Below are positions 25,601-31,738 of a stretch of 41,660 nucleotides of DNA, one piece after another; within the stretch, counting starts at the first letter, position 1; each line of letters begins with the position of its first letter. The notes below the pieces were generated by a model that did not search any database, was not told the DNA's origin, and worked only from the letters and a program-made list of their open reading frames with translations. This DNA is from Verrucomicrobiota bacterium. GTDB taxonomy: Bacteria; Verrucomicrobiota; Verrucomicrobiia; Verrucomicrobiales; Akkermansiaceae. A program made the position numbers and the translations under genes. The stretch spans positions 1 through 41,660 of the forward strand of contig JAPLUI010000066.1 in NCBI GenBank assembly GCA_026397725.1, written 5' to 3'.

Positions 25601-26192
25601 CGTCCTTCACGTCGCGGCTGGTGGTGGACCACTGGAAGTTGGAGTTGAACTTGATGCCGTAGGGCGGGTCAAAGTAGATGCACTGGACCTTCCTGCGCAG
25701 TCCCTCGCGCTCGGCGAGGCTGGCCATGACCTGGAGGGAGTCGCCGAGGATCATGCGGTTGGACCAGTTCTGGTCGTGCTGGTAGAACTCGGTCTTGTCG
25801 GCGCCCTTGGGGATGCCGTTGAAGTCGCTGAATAAGTCAGTGAATAGTGCCTGGTGGCTAGTGGCTGGTGTCTGACCGCTAGCCACAAGCCACTTTTCAC
25901 TAGCCACTGATTGCCGACGCAAGTCGTCAATCAACACCTTGGGATGAACCTTCTCCTGAATGTAGAGCGGCGGGGCATGGACCACCAACTCGCTCCAGTC
26001 CTGCTCGTCCTTGCCGCGCCAGACGAGCTGGGGGTCGAGGTCGGTATTGCGCGGATACCTCAGCGCGCGTGGGATGGCATCGTCCTCACGGACGACCGAC
26101 TGGTGCTCGGCGGTGGGGATGTTCTTCCGCTTGGCTTCGTCGTGCTTGAGGGTCTCGACGGATTTGGGGGATGGGGCTTTCTTGGCGGGCAT
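22680..26192 (-). CDS. Type III-like Mod DNA methyltransferase interrupted in frame by repeat elements
   Basis: From ATG 26192 (MPAKKAPSPKSVE; 27 upstream codons overlap ORF6N and are excluded) the protein has 1170 residues. Methyltransferase motifs are IYFDPPYGIKFNSNFQW (motif IV, about 175) and LDPTCGSGTTATVAEQWGRR (motif I, about 472), the order of beta-class enzymes such as Mod. The C-terminus (FIDTDYNEESFFVRHAYFLG, SDTSRPFNKPKQGRIAVKV) matches what I recall of Mod partners of Res-like enzymes in this group, so the frame is intact to the end. Inside it are four heptamer palindromes (about residues 94-118, 702-725, 769-807, 894-1067) and one 26-bp inverted repeat (about 604-635). Without these about 880 residues remain. 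They lie mainly outside the methyltransferase motifs. It should pair with the Res-like nuclease at 28637-31738. Confidence 0.85.
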   Translation of the reverse strand: MPAKKAPSPKSVETLKHDEAKRKNIPTAEHQSVVREDDAIPRALRYPRNTDLDPQLVWRGKDEQDWSELVVHAPPLYIQEKVHPKVLIDDLRRQSVASEKWLVASGQTPATSHQALFTDLFSDFNGIPKGADKTEFYQHDQNWSNRMILGDSLQVMASLAEREGLRRKVQCIYFDPPYGIKFNSNFQWSTTSRDVKDGNATHITREPEQVKAFRDTWRDGIHSYLTYLRDRLTVARDLLTDSGSIFVQIGDENVHRVRAVMDEVFGEDNYCGLIGYKKTTGAGSPAIGTDVLASVKDYIVWFAKNKSSVKYRQLYFDKEAGTMGAASYNRVQSLDGSEVKALRAGEDYERDYKANGWHLVASDNLTSQTGVESTQVEVSLRGKLYRPAKGGWKTNALGLERLNKSSRTTEGGSALRYVRRLLDFPVSPINNDWGDTSTGSFTEDKVYVVQSGIKAVQRCLLMATDPGDLVLDPTCGSGTTATVAEQWGRRWITIDTSRVALALARARIMGARYPFYLLADSRDGQLKEAEVTRTAPSSQPVQGNIRHGFVYERVPHITLKSIANNAEIDVIWEEWQATLEPLREKLNAALGTNWQEWEIPREFAAVAAVYDRRTSPGKASDAKKDSSDGHRPPLQEIQALHAEWWQARIARQQEIDKSIAAKAEFEYLYDKPYDDKKKVRVAGPFTVESLSPHRVLGVDEDDELVDSGQGLVVREGASHKSPATRSFPEMILENLKVAGVQQAHKEGRIGFTSVTPWPGDLVCAVGTFDASDEWLVAGGLGEVASGKRLVAGEESSLATSHKPQTTSRRAAIFIGPEFGTVQRADLVAAAREAGDAGFDVLIACAFNYDAHATEFSKLGRIPVLKARMNADLHMAQDLKNTGKGNLFVIFGEPDIEVTSGLWLVARSGRLVAHYEHIKQLSGLGSLEEINRLGGADLPGFKRLSSGRALRPNQSDPAGGGVGAVEHRGGRSPLRDGGVPSEPQRGQRIVGGIGDPTDRRESPGHAGTADDGTIASPVGGSQQNVGRSEAIIGSPPDKSLATSHKALATLAPSDFPLSLTTSHYAQITVHGVDVFKPQTGEVISHGADGIACWFIDTDYNEESFFVRHAYFLGANDPYSALKTTLKAEINQEAWESLHSDTSRPFNKPKQGRIAVKVINHLGDETMKVYRV
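22991..23510. mobile_element. Heptamer-palindrome element carrying the four-helix-bundle gene
   Basis: The left arm (22991-23087) consists of degenerate GTGGCTA-type heptamers on the plus strand (for example GGTGGCTAGTGACTTGT). The right arm (23457-23510) has the inverse CCACTAG type (for example CACAAGCCACTAGTCACTT). The arms can pair, with the nested gene as the loop. The element encodes about 173 residues of Mod in frame, between GEPDIEV and ITVHGVDVFKPQTGEV. Exact ends are not defined because the arms grade into Mod sequence. Confidence 0.65.
23075..23452 (-). CDS. Four-helix-bundle protein (S23/IVP family) nested inside Mod in another frame
   Basis: The 125-residue product beginning MSTLSSYRDLEVWKKSIDLV is a clear member of the family encoded by intervening sequences in 23S rRNA genes (four-helix-bundle, S23 protein): RDLEVWKKSIDLVEQIY, SQIRRAAVSVPSNIAEGAAR and a final SEEVSKMLGDLRRSL helix. 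It lies wholly within Mod on the same strand but in a different frame, and Mod remains open through it. Its ATG at 23452 is preceded by a heptamer tract (23457-23510), and its TAG stop is formed by a CTAG of the opposite, inverted heptamer tract (22991-23087). It thus looks like the cargo of a palindromic element. Function of the family is unclear; known members form oligomeric helical bundles. Whether it is translated from within the Mod mRNA is unknown. Confidence 0.85.
   Translation of the reverse strand: MSTLSSYRDLEVWKKSIDLVEQIYLASKGFPADERFGLTSQIRRAAVSVPSNIAEGAARFGTGEYLQSLSVASGSLAESETQLIVANRLDMLALPTMEQLLARSEEVSKMLGDLRRSLEARRTSH
23770..23885. repeat. Heptamer palindrome without cargo in Mod
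   Basis: The left arm (23770-23803, GGCTAGTGGTTTGTGG...) faces a longer right arm (23816-23884, GCCACTAGCCGCTTGCCACT...). The short loop at 23804-23815 contains no gene. In the Mod frame it encodes segments such as WLVAGG and SSLATSHKPQTTS. Confidence 0.75.
24017..24085. repeat. Heptamer palindrome without cargo in Mod
   Basis: Left arm 24017-24042 (CTAGTGGCTGGTGATTTGTG), right arm 24053-24083 (AACCACTAGCCCCTGACCAC), loop about 10 nt. It encodes SGQGLVVREGASHKSPA in the Mod frame. Confidence 0.7.
24288..24379. repeat. Inverted-repeat element (26-bp arms) inserted in Mod
   Basis: The arms 24288-24313 and 24354-24379 are inverted and identical at 25 of 26 positions; the left arm begins CTGTAGCGGCGGTCTGTGAC. 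The loop is 40 nt. In the Mod frame it encodes AAVYDRRTSPGKASDAKK and SSDGHRPPLQ. The arm sequence resembles palindromic repeats I recall as dispersed in Verrucomicrobia genomes. It is unrelated to the CTAGTGG heptamers. Confidence 0.8.
25835..25910. repeat. Heptamer palindrome without cargo near the Mod N-terminus
   Basis: The left arm up to 25870 (CTGGTGGCTAGTGGCTGGTG) and the right arm 25878-25910 (GCTAGCCACAAGCCAC...CTAGCCACTG) are separated by a few bases. It encodes VASEKWLVASGQTPATSHQA between DDLRRQ and FTDLFSDFNGIP. Confidence 0.75.
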
Positions 26193-26196
26193 GAGA

Positions 26197-26790
26197 TTAT
26201 GGAAGGAAGCCGATGCGGCGTTTGGGCTGGGCCTTGCGGGCGGTGTCTTCGCTGATGAGCTGCTTGATCGCATCGAAGACGACGGCGAACTGCTCGTCGT
26301 ATTTCATCTCCATGGCCTCGATCTTGCGGGCGAGGTCGCGGTTTGAATCCATCAGGCGACGGAGTTGGACGAAGGTGCGCATGATGGCGATGTTCACCTC
26401 GACGGCGCGCCGGGAGCGCAGCACGCTGGAGAGCATGGCCACGCCCTGCTCGGTGAATGCGTAGGGGAGGTAGCGTCGGCCGCCTCTCGCGTCTTTTGAT
26501 TGTGAGTTTGCTGCTGAACTCGTCACGGTTTGTGATGAGTTATCCTCCGGTGGGGAAAGTTTTGAGATGCCAATTTGGCATCTCAAAGCAGCCGCTTCCT
26601 CATCCGTGAGGCGAAACATGAAGTCGGCTGGGAAGCGCTCAATGTTGCGCTTTGTAGCGCGGTTCAGCACGCCTGTTTCCACGCCATAGAGCATGGCGAG
26701 GTCGGAATCTAGCATGACTTTCTCGTGCCGAATCCAATGCACCATGGGGGCGATCACATCGGGGGAAAGGATGATGGATGCGTTGGACAT
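26197..26790 (-). CDS. ORF6N-domain protein (intact copy)
   Basis: The 197-residue protein starts at MSNASIILSPDVIAPMVHW; seven upstream codons are optional. It shows the ORF6N pattern: MLDSDLAMLYGVETGVLNRA, NIERFPADFMFRLTDEEA, then GGRRYLPYAFTEQGVAMLSS and a helical tail (RTFVQLRRLMDSNRDLARKI). ORF6N domains occur in phage and island proteins as likely DNA-binding modules; precise function is not known. It ends 5 nt before the Mod ATG, so it may be co-transcribed with Mod and could regulate it. Two palindromes lie inside the coding region and encode LRCQIGISK and SSQTVTSS, placed between the RFPADF block and the GGRRYLPYAF block. Confidence 0.85.
   Translation of the reverse strand: MSNASIILSPDVIAPMVHWIRHEKVMLDSDLAMLYGVETGVLNRATKRNIERFPADFMFRLTDEEAAALRCQIGISKLSPPEDNSSQTVTSSAANSQSKDARGGRRYLPYAFTEQGVAMLSSVLRSRRAVEVNIAIMRTFVQLRRLMDSNRDLARKIEAMEMKYDEQFAVVFDAIKQLISEDTARKAQPKRRIGFLP
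26517..26541. repeat. Palindrome in ORF6N gene (SSQTVTSS copy)
   Basis: Arms of 10 nt (26517-26526 and 26532-26541) match at 9 of 10, with a 5-nt centre. The motif TCAC...GTGA is shared with the copies at 26840-26948. Confidence 0.65.
26561..26587. repeat. Palindrome in ORF6N gene (LRCQIGISK copy)
   Basis: Perfect 12-nt arms TTTGAGATGCCA / TGGCATCTCAAA with a 3-nt centre ATT. Confidence 0.85.
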
Positions 26791-26839
26791 GGGCGGAATG
26801 GGGCGAGGCATTGTGCGGTAAGCTAGCGGGCGTGGGCTA

Positions 26840-26870
26840 AACTTGAAGTCACAATTTGTGACTTCAAGTT
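26840..26870. repeat. Palindrome in truncated ORF6N copy (KSQIVTSS)
   Basis: Perfect 14-nt arms, the left being AACTTGAAGTCACA, with a 3-nt centre ATT. Confidence 0.85.
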
Positions 26871-26884
26871 CTGGTCACTACCCA

Positions 26885-26909
26885 TCAAGGTCACAAATTG
26901 TGACCTTGA
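26885..26909. repeat. Palindrome in truncated ORF6N copy (RSQFVTL)
   Basis: Perfect 11-nt arms TCAAGGTCACA / TGTGACCTTGA with a 3-nt centre AAT. Confidence 0.85.
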
Positions 26910-26923
26910 AGGCTGAACCTCGG

Positions 26924-26948
26924 AACCGGTCACCAATTGTGACCGGTT
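26924..26948. repeat. Palindrome in truncated ORF6N copy (RSQLVTGS)
   Basis: Perfect 10-nt arms AACCGGTCAC / GTGACCGGTT with a 5-nt centre CAATT. Confidence 0.85.
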
Positions 26949-26967
26949 GTCGTCTGTTGGCATGCCC

Positions 26968-26994
26968 TTTGAGATGCCAGTTTGGCATCTCAAA
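26968..26994. repeat. Palindrome in truncated ORF6N copy (LRCQTGISK)
   Basis: Perfect 12-nt arms TTTGAGATGCCA / TGGCATCTCAAA with centre GTT. It is the same as the copy at 26561 except for the first base of the centre. Confidence 0.85.
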
Positions 26995-27202
26995 CCTTCC
27001 GTTTCCTCTTCCGCGATTTGGAACATAGAATCCGCCGGGAAGCGGTCTGCGTTCCGTTTCACCGCTTGATTGAGAACCTGGGTCGGAACCCCGTAAAGTT
27101 CAGCAAGATCAGAATCGAGCATGATCTTTTCATGGCGGAGCCAATGCACCATGGGGGCGATGGCTTCGGGGGAGAGGGTGATTGGTTGGTCAGACATGCA
27201 GA

Positions 27203-27258
27203 GGTCGGAGGTCGGAGGTCGGAGGTCAGTGGTCAGAGGGCAGAGGGCAGAGGTCGGC
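27203..27258. repeat. Eight-unit heptanucleotide tandem repeat upstream of ORF6N copy
   Basis: Units in order are GGTCGGA three times, GGTCAGT, GGTCAGA, GGGCAGA twice, GGTCGGC. The array ends 5 nt before the ATG at 27197 of the truncated ORF6N gene, so it lies in its 5' untranslated region. Confidence 0.85.
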
Positions 27259-27520
27259 GCGGGCGATTTTTCTTTTGATTTCTCTTCTTGCGCGGGTTGG
27301 GCGGACGTGCTTTCTCTCGTGCGGAGGCTCGGCCGAGAGAATACCGCATTCCGAAGGGGATCGGGGAACTCAAGGACATTGCCTCCTTTTTTTGTTTTAG
27401 CGGCGTGAAGTCGGCAGGAAAGCGGTCTTGATTGCGCCTTGAAGCCGCACTCCTCACAAATTGGGATGAGTCATCCTCCGGTGGCGAGGGTATTTGCGGG
27501 GGAGATTTCTTGGCGGGCAT
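27233..27520 (-). pseudogene. Chimeric remnant: Mod-like start joined to ORF6N-like fragment
   Basis: The stretch 27198-27574 between the ORF6N copies and the NYN gene has no convincing intact gene. A 95-codon frame begins MPAKKSPPQIP, with the same 17 nt (TTCTTGGCGGGCATGAG) as the Mod start region near 26180-26196. It continues SPPEDDSSQFVRSAAS, similar to SPPEDNSSQTVTSSAA of the intact ORF6N protein, then NQDRFPADF, like the ORF6N RFPADF block. The remainder is basic and unrecognised. The heptamer array occupies its end. I read this as recombination debris, not a functional gene. Confidence 0.55.
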
Positions 27521-27574
27521 GAGTGAGATATCGGCGATTGATGATCTTAGATCGAAGGTTGGATGGGCTGAATC

Positions 27575-28429
27575 TCAGGTGCCGGGCGGGGGAGGACCGC
27601 CGTTCGTCTCCTCATCGTCATCCTCGGCAGCATCCCGCGCGGCTCCAGGACGTTGGAAACCCGAGACGATTCCATCCACGTGCTCGTGGAGGTCGTCGTT
27701 GACCTGCTGCCACAGCGGATCAAGGAGAAACTCCACACCTTCACGGCGGGCCAGCTTGGCAGCCGGGACAAAATCGCTGTCGCCAGTAACAAGGATGATG
27801 GTATCGACCTGTTTTTTTAGCGTGAGGGTGGCGATGTCGATGCCGATGCGCATGTCCACGCCCTTTTGGCGGAGACCGAGTCTGAGGTCGTCCGGGGTGA
27901 GTCCGCGCCATGCTGCCGCGATATTCGCGAGCTGCTGGCACTGGAGTTGAGTGAGCGCGGGTGGGGGCACGGCGTCGGCGGCGGCTTCCAGCACATTGAG
28001 AAACTGATGCGTCCGGAGGAGCTTTTTGGTAAGTCCGGTGTTCTTGATGTGCCAGTCGTCCTCTTTGGTGACCTTTCCCAGGCGGAGTGCGAACTTGCGC
28101 AATCGTCTGATTTCCGCAAACAACTCAAGTCTGAACTTGGCCTCCGGGGTTTTGGCAAAATCAATTTGGAGGTTTGAGATCGGATGATGGGCGACTTGGT
28201 CGAACGGCGCGGCATCGTAGTAAAAGAGGCGGTAAACATGATCAAGCCAGCGGCTTTTACGAGAATCCCCACGCTCCCCGATGAGATTGCGGACATGCCG
28301 CTTGCAGAGAACCCGTGCCGAATTGGCTACAGTCTTGGGTGAGTTGCGGAAGGCAGGCTCGGCCAGTTTGGACAGGCGTTTGATGAAAAAGCCACCGTCG
28401 ATCAGGACTGCGATACGACGTATTCTCAT
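27575..28429 (-). CDS. NYN-domain (PIN-like, LabA/DUF88) protein, likely ribonuclease
   Basis: The 284-residue protein has the acidic pattern of NYN domains: VLIDGGFF (Asp11), KGVDMRIGIDIATL (Asp192, Asp198), and LVTGDSDFVPAAKLAR (Asp217, Asp219). These residues bind metal in the PIN-like fold, so RNase activity is expected. A long helical insertion (residues 20-160) separates the first strand from the rest, and the C-terminal 25 residues are acidic and proline-rich. It lies between the Res-like gene and the ORF6N/Mod genes on the same strand. NYN proteins occur in conflict loci, but a direct role with Mod/Res is inferred from position only. Confidence 0.85.
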   Translation of the reverse strand: MRIRRIAVLIDGGFFIKRLSKLAEPAFRNSPKTVANSARVLCKRHVRNLIGERGDSRKSRWLDHVYRLFYYDAAPFDQVAHHPISNLQIDFAKTPEAKFRLELFAEIRRLRKFALRLGKVTKEDDWHIKNTGLTKKLLRTHQFLNVLEAAADAVPPPALTQLQCQQLANIAAAWRGLTPDDLRLGLRQKGVDMRIGIDIATLTLKKQVDTIILVTGDSDFVPAAKLARREGVEFLLDPLWQQVNDDLHEHVDGIVSGFQRPGAARDAAEDDDEETNGGPPPPGT

Positions 28430-28576
28430 GGCCCCCCCTCCTTTCGGTCGCTTGATGGGGAAAAAAGAAAGCCCCAGGACTTCTGCACATGCTCAGGATC
28501 GGCGAGCAGGCATACTCTCAAGGGGCGGATGCACAAAAGGTAGGATTTCATGGCGGAAAGGCAACAAATATTTGCA

Positions 28577-28600
28577 GAAAATCTGTTTTTCACAGTTTTC
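28577..28600. repeat. Imperfect inverted repeat between Res-like and NYN genes
   Basis: On the minus strand GAAAACTGTGAAAAACAGAT continues to TTTTC, an imperfect palindrome in the 207-nt AT-rich gap after the Res stop and before the NYN start. It could be a weak terminator or operator. There is no T-run typical of a strong terminator. Confidence 0.3.
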
Positions 28601-28636
28601 AAACCAAAAGTCTCTCATTCTCAACGAGTTTGGTGT

Positions 28637-31600
28637 TCATTTGGTAGTTGGAACGGGCATGGAGGTGGCGGCTTGGAGCATTTTTTCAAACTGGCTTTCG
28701 ATTTTCGCCTCGAAGTCGGCCTCGATCTCCCAGACATCACAGAACTCCGCGAAGGCCCAGCGGCCGTGGGTGCCGAGGTGGTTCACGCCGGGCACCCAAT
28801 AGGTGTTCATGGTGGAGGCTTTCTCCTTGGCGTCCTCGCGGCGGTAACCCTTGATCTCGACGATGAGGTGCAACAGGTCGTCCGGGCCGTGGCCGTCATC
28901 CACGAGGACGATGAAATCCGGGAGGTAACGGCGCATTTCCGAGCCGTAACGGTAAGGGACCTCCAGGCCGAGGTTGTGATTTTTCACGTATGCCCGCACT
29001 TTGGGATGAGCCTCGGCCACCCGGCAGAACTCGGCCTCCCAATCGCTGTCGAGAATGACCCAGTTGATGTGGGAGCGGTCGGACTTCGTTTCCCAGCGCA
29101 AGGTCTTGGAGGTGTTGAAGCGAACGTGATTGGTTGAGCCGACCGGGTTGTAGGCATCCAGCAGGGCTTTGATAGGACGTTCACCAACGAAGGCTCGGGT
29201 GATACCGGCGGTGATGCGTTCGCAGGCCATGTCGGCGAACTCCTGATACATGAGCTGCGCGGGGTAGGTGCCGCCCTTGCATTGCAGGCAGGTATCCAGC
29301 CATTGCTTGGTGATGCGCTTGAGCTGGCCGAAGAGATGGAGCTTGGGGGCCTCGCCGGGATCGCGCCACTTGGTGTAAAGCAGACGCTGGGTGAGGTGGA
29401 AAAGCAGTGTGGAAGGCCGCATGTCGCCGAGGTGTTCGACGGTTAGATCCACGCCTTCGCCAATGATGCCTTCGTTGCGGTTTTTGGTGGGGCCTGTTAG
29501 CTCGGGTGTCAGTTCCAGGATCGAGTCGTCGTTGAACTCAGCGGTGAGCCTCTCCTCGGGAAGTTCGACCCGATAGCCTTCGACGCGTGGGAAGCGGATT
29601 TCCAACGCGTCGCGATCCGGACGCATTGCTTTGACCTGAATGGTCTCCCGCGGCGCTTGCGGCGGAGCGATGACGGGCTTGGCCGTGAAATCAAACGGGA
29701 TGCCGAGCACGTCGGCATACTCGACGTTGAAGAGATTGTCGTCATTGAGATCGTATGACTGCCGGCGCAGCGCGCGACCGATGACCTGTTCGCAAAGAAG
29801 CTGGGTTCCGAAGGCACGGACCCCGAGGACATGCGTCACGGTATTGGCGTCCCAGCCCTCCGTGAGCATGGAGACCGAGACGACACAACGGATGGAACCG
29901 CCGAGGGTGCCGTGCCTGCCCACGGTGTTCATGACTTCACGCAAAAGTTCCTGATCGGTCAGGTTTGCCCCGGCATGTTGATCGCCGGTGCGCTCGACCA
30001 TCTCGCGGCGAAACCGTTCGATCTCATCCGTGGCCATGCAGCGGAAATTATCGTCGAGGGCCTCACCGGATTCGAGTTGTTCGCTGTCGATCAGAAGGGT
30101 GTTAGGCCGGGGAAGCGGATTGCCGGTGGTTTCGTCGAAATTTCGAAAGAGGGCGAGGCGGCCGTTTTCCAAGGTGGCGGTGCCGTCATCGTTCGTGCGA
30201 AGGAAGCCGGAAATGTAGTCATAGACGAGCTTCGAGGTGGCGGTGTTGTTGCACACGACGATGAAGCAGGGCGGCACGCGGATGCCGGCGTCCGCCCAAA
30301 GCTTGTAGGTTTTCTCGTAATGACCGTAGAGGGCTTCGAGTGCCGTCTTGAGCAGGGTCGGGAGTTTGAGCGGATCGAGTTCCTCCGCGGCGCCACGGCC
30401 CTTTTTCGGCATCTTGCTGCGGATGTGTTTCCACAGATCGCGGAACATGGGCATTTCCTCGCCGGGAATGTTTTGCGCCACGGGCACACGCGGCAGTTTC
30501 ACGATCCCGCACTCGATGGCGTCCATGAGCGAGAAGTCGCTCATCGTCCACGGAAAGAGAGTGCCCTCAAGGTAGCCCGAGCCACTGAGGAAAAACGGCG
30601 TGGCGGATAGATCCATGACGCGTTCGACACCCAGCTTGCGATTGACCGATTCCAAGCCGGAGATCCAGAGCCGGGCGGCTTCGTTGTCCTTCTTGGCGCG
30701 GGCTTTGGCGTCCCGCAACTCATCACCGGTTAGAGGGTTGCCCTTTTCGTCGGTGAACTCCAAGGCATCGGAGGGTTTTTCACGATAGCAATGGTGGGCC
30801 TCATCGTTGATCACGAGGATGTTTTTCATCCCCATGAGGTCGGGCATGACGCGCTGGATCATCTGGCCTTCGGTTTCAAGCGTCCTGATTTCCTCGCCGG
30901 TGCGGCCTTTGAGGAGCTGACGGCCACCCTTGGAAATATCGAGCCGCTCACGGAGCTTGAAGGCGTGGTAGTTGGTGATGACGATCTTGGCACGGTTCAC
31001 GTCGTCGAGCATGTCGCTCGGAACCAACTCGCGATTCTTGTAGTAGCTGTCGGGGTCGTTGGGCTGGAGAACGCGGAGGCGGTCCTTGATGGTCAGGCCG
31101 GGGGAGACGACGAGGAAGCCGCGGGTGAAATGCTTGCTGCCGGGACGCCGCACGGCGTTGATCGTCTGCCAGGCGATGAGCATGGCCATCACGGTGGTCT
31201 TGCCCGCGCCGGTGGCGAGCTTGAGGGCCAAGCGGTCCAATTCCGGATTGGCATCCTTGTTGGCGCTGGCGAGATGCTCCAGCAGGCGCTTTCCCGCCGC
31301 GGAGAGTGGCGCGACTTCGGTCAGCCAAATGGCGGTTTCCACGGCTTCGATCTGACAAAAGAACGGGCGGACGCCGCTGAACGGGTGATGCCGCCAATGC
31401 TGGAGGAGCCTGGCGGTTTCCGGTGTGACCTGCCAATGGCCGGGATTGGGCAGGTTGCGCCAGGTGTCCACATGGCCGCGCACCTGGTTGATGATGGAGG
31501 TGGGGTCGTATTGCTGCTGGGCGGTGGAGAGGCCCTTGCCCTCATCGAACACCATCTCGCCCTGCTTCGCCGACCCCTTGCGCTTCTTGGGTTTCGGGAT

Positions 31601-31738
31601 GGGGGTGATGAACTCGGCGCGGCGGCGGTTTTCGATGAGGCGCTGGGTCGGTTGTCCATCCGAAGCCAATTCCCAATGCCGTCGGGGACTCTCGTAGGGC
31701 GAGTTGAGAATCGGGTGGTCGAAGAAGGGGTTGGACAT
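28637..31738 (-). CDS. Type III restriction enzyme Res-like helicase-nuclease
   Basis: The 1033-residue protein begins MSNPFFDHPILNSPYESPRR, which matches the starts I recall for this Res-like family. SF2 helicase motifs: Walker A ATGAGKTT (175-182), DEAHH (312-316), MDLSATPFFLSGSGY (motif III), and VSMLTEGWDANTVTHVLG with QVIGRALRR (motifs V-VI). The C-terminal PD-(D/E)xK nuclease shows YLPDFIVLVDD (Asp941) and IVEIKGY (Glu961, Lys963), so cleavage activity is expected. It would translocate on and cut DNA in partnership with Mod. Mod is not adjacent: NYN and ORF6N genes lie between them. The gene is first in the island, 110 nt after the broken GH78 fragment; I could not identify a convincing promoter in 31739-31848. 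Confidence 0.88.
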   Translation of the reverse strand: MSNPFFDHPILNSPYESPRRHWELASDGQPTQRLIENRRRAEFITPIPKPKKRKGSAKQGEMVFDEGKGLSTAQQQYDPTSIINQVRGHVDTWRNLPNPGHWQVTPETARLLQHWRHHPFSGVRPFFCQIEAVETAIWLTEVAPLSAAGKRLLEHLASANKDANPELDRLALKLATGAGKTTVMAMLIAWQTINAVRRPGSKHFTRGFLVVSPGLTIKDRLRVLQPNDPDSYYKNRELVPSDMLDDVNRAKIVITNYHAFKLRERLDISKGGRQLLKGRTGEEIRTLETEGQMIQRVMPDLMGMKNILVINDEAHHCYREKPSDALEFTDEKGNPLTGDELRDAKARAKKDNEAARLWISGLESVNRKLGVERVMDLSATPFFLSGSGYLEGTLFPWTMSDFSLMDAIECGIVKLPRVPVAQNIPGEEMPMFRDLWKHIRSKMPKKGRGAAEELDPLKLPTLLKTALEALYGHYEKTYKLWADAGIRVPPCFIVVCNNTATSKLVYDYISGFLRTNDDGTATLENGRLALFRNFDETTGNPLPRPNTLLIDSEQLESGEALDDNFRCMATDEIERFRREMVERTGDQHAGANLTDQELLREVMNTVGRHGTLGGSIRCVVSVSMLTEGWDANTVTHVLGVRAFGTQLLCEQVIGRALRRQSYDLNDDNLFNVEYADVLGIPFDFTAKPVIAPPQAPRETIQVKAMRPDRDALEIRFPRVEGYRVELPEERLTAEFNDDSILELTPELTGPTKNRNEGIIGEGVDLTVEHLGDMRPSTLLFHLTQRLLYTKWRDPGEAPKLHLFGQLKRITKQWLDTCLQCKGGTYPAQLMYQEFADMACERITAGITRAFVGERPIKALLDAYNPVGSTNHVRFNTSKTLRWETKSDRSHINWVILDSDWEAEFCRVAEAHPKVRAYVKNHNLGLEVPYRYGSEMRRYLPDFIVLVDDGHGPDDLLHLIVEIKGYRREDAKEKASTMNTYWVPGVNHLGTHGRWAFAEFCDVWEIEADFEAKIESQFEKMLQAATSMPVPTTK

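Larger units (their letters stand above)
26823..27197 (-). pseudogene. Truncated ORF6N paralogue with four palindromes
   Basis: The 124-residue frame MSDQPITLSPEAIAPMVHWL is a close paralogue of the neighbouring ORF6N protein for its first 75 residues (MLDSDLAELYGVPTQVLNQA, NADRFPADSMFQIAEEE). It lacks the conserved GGRRYLPYAFTEQG block and helical tail. Instead its C-terminus consists of repeated short peptides, each encoded by a palindrome: LRCQTGISK, RSQLVTGS, RSQFVTL, KSQIVTSS, then a stop. It may be a duplicated and decayed copy, or a short protein of its own. An eight-unit heptamer repeat lies directly upstream of its ATG. Confidence 0.7.

Noticed and set aside
22991..25910. CRISPR array
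   Set aside because: The repeats are contiguous degenerate 7-mers without spacers, they lie inside a coding frame, and no cas gene is present.
15773..31738. Complete BREX or Pgl locus
   Set aside because: A kinase, an ATPase and methyltransferases are present, but there is no PglZ phosphatase-like, BrxC-like or PglX-type gene.
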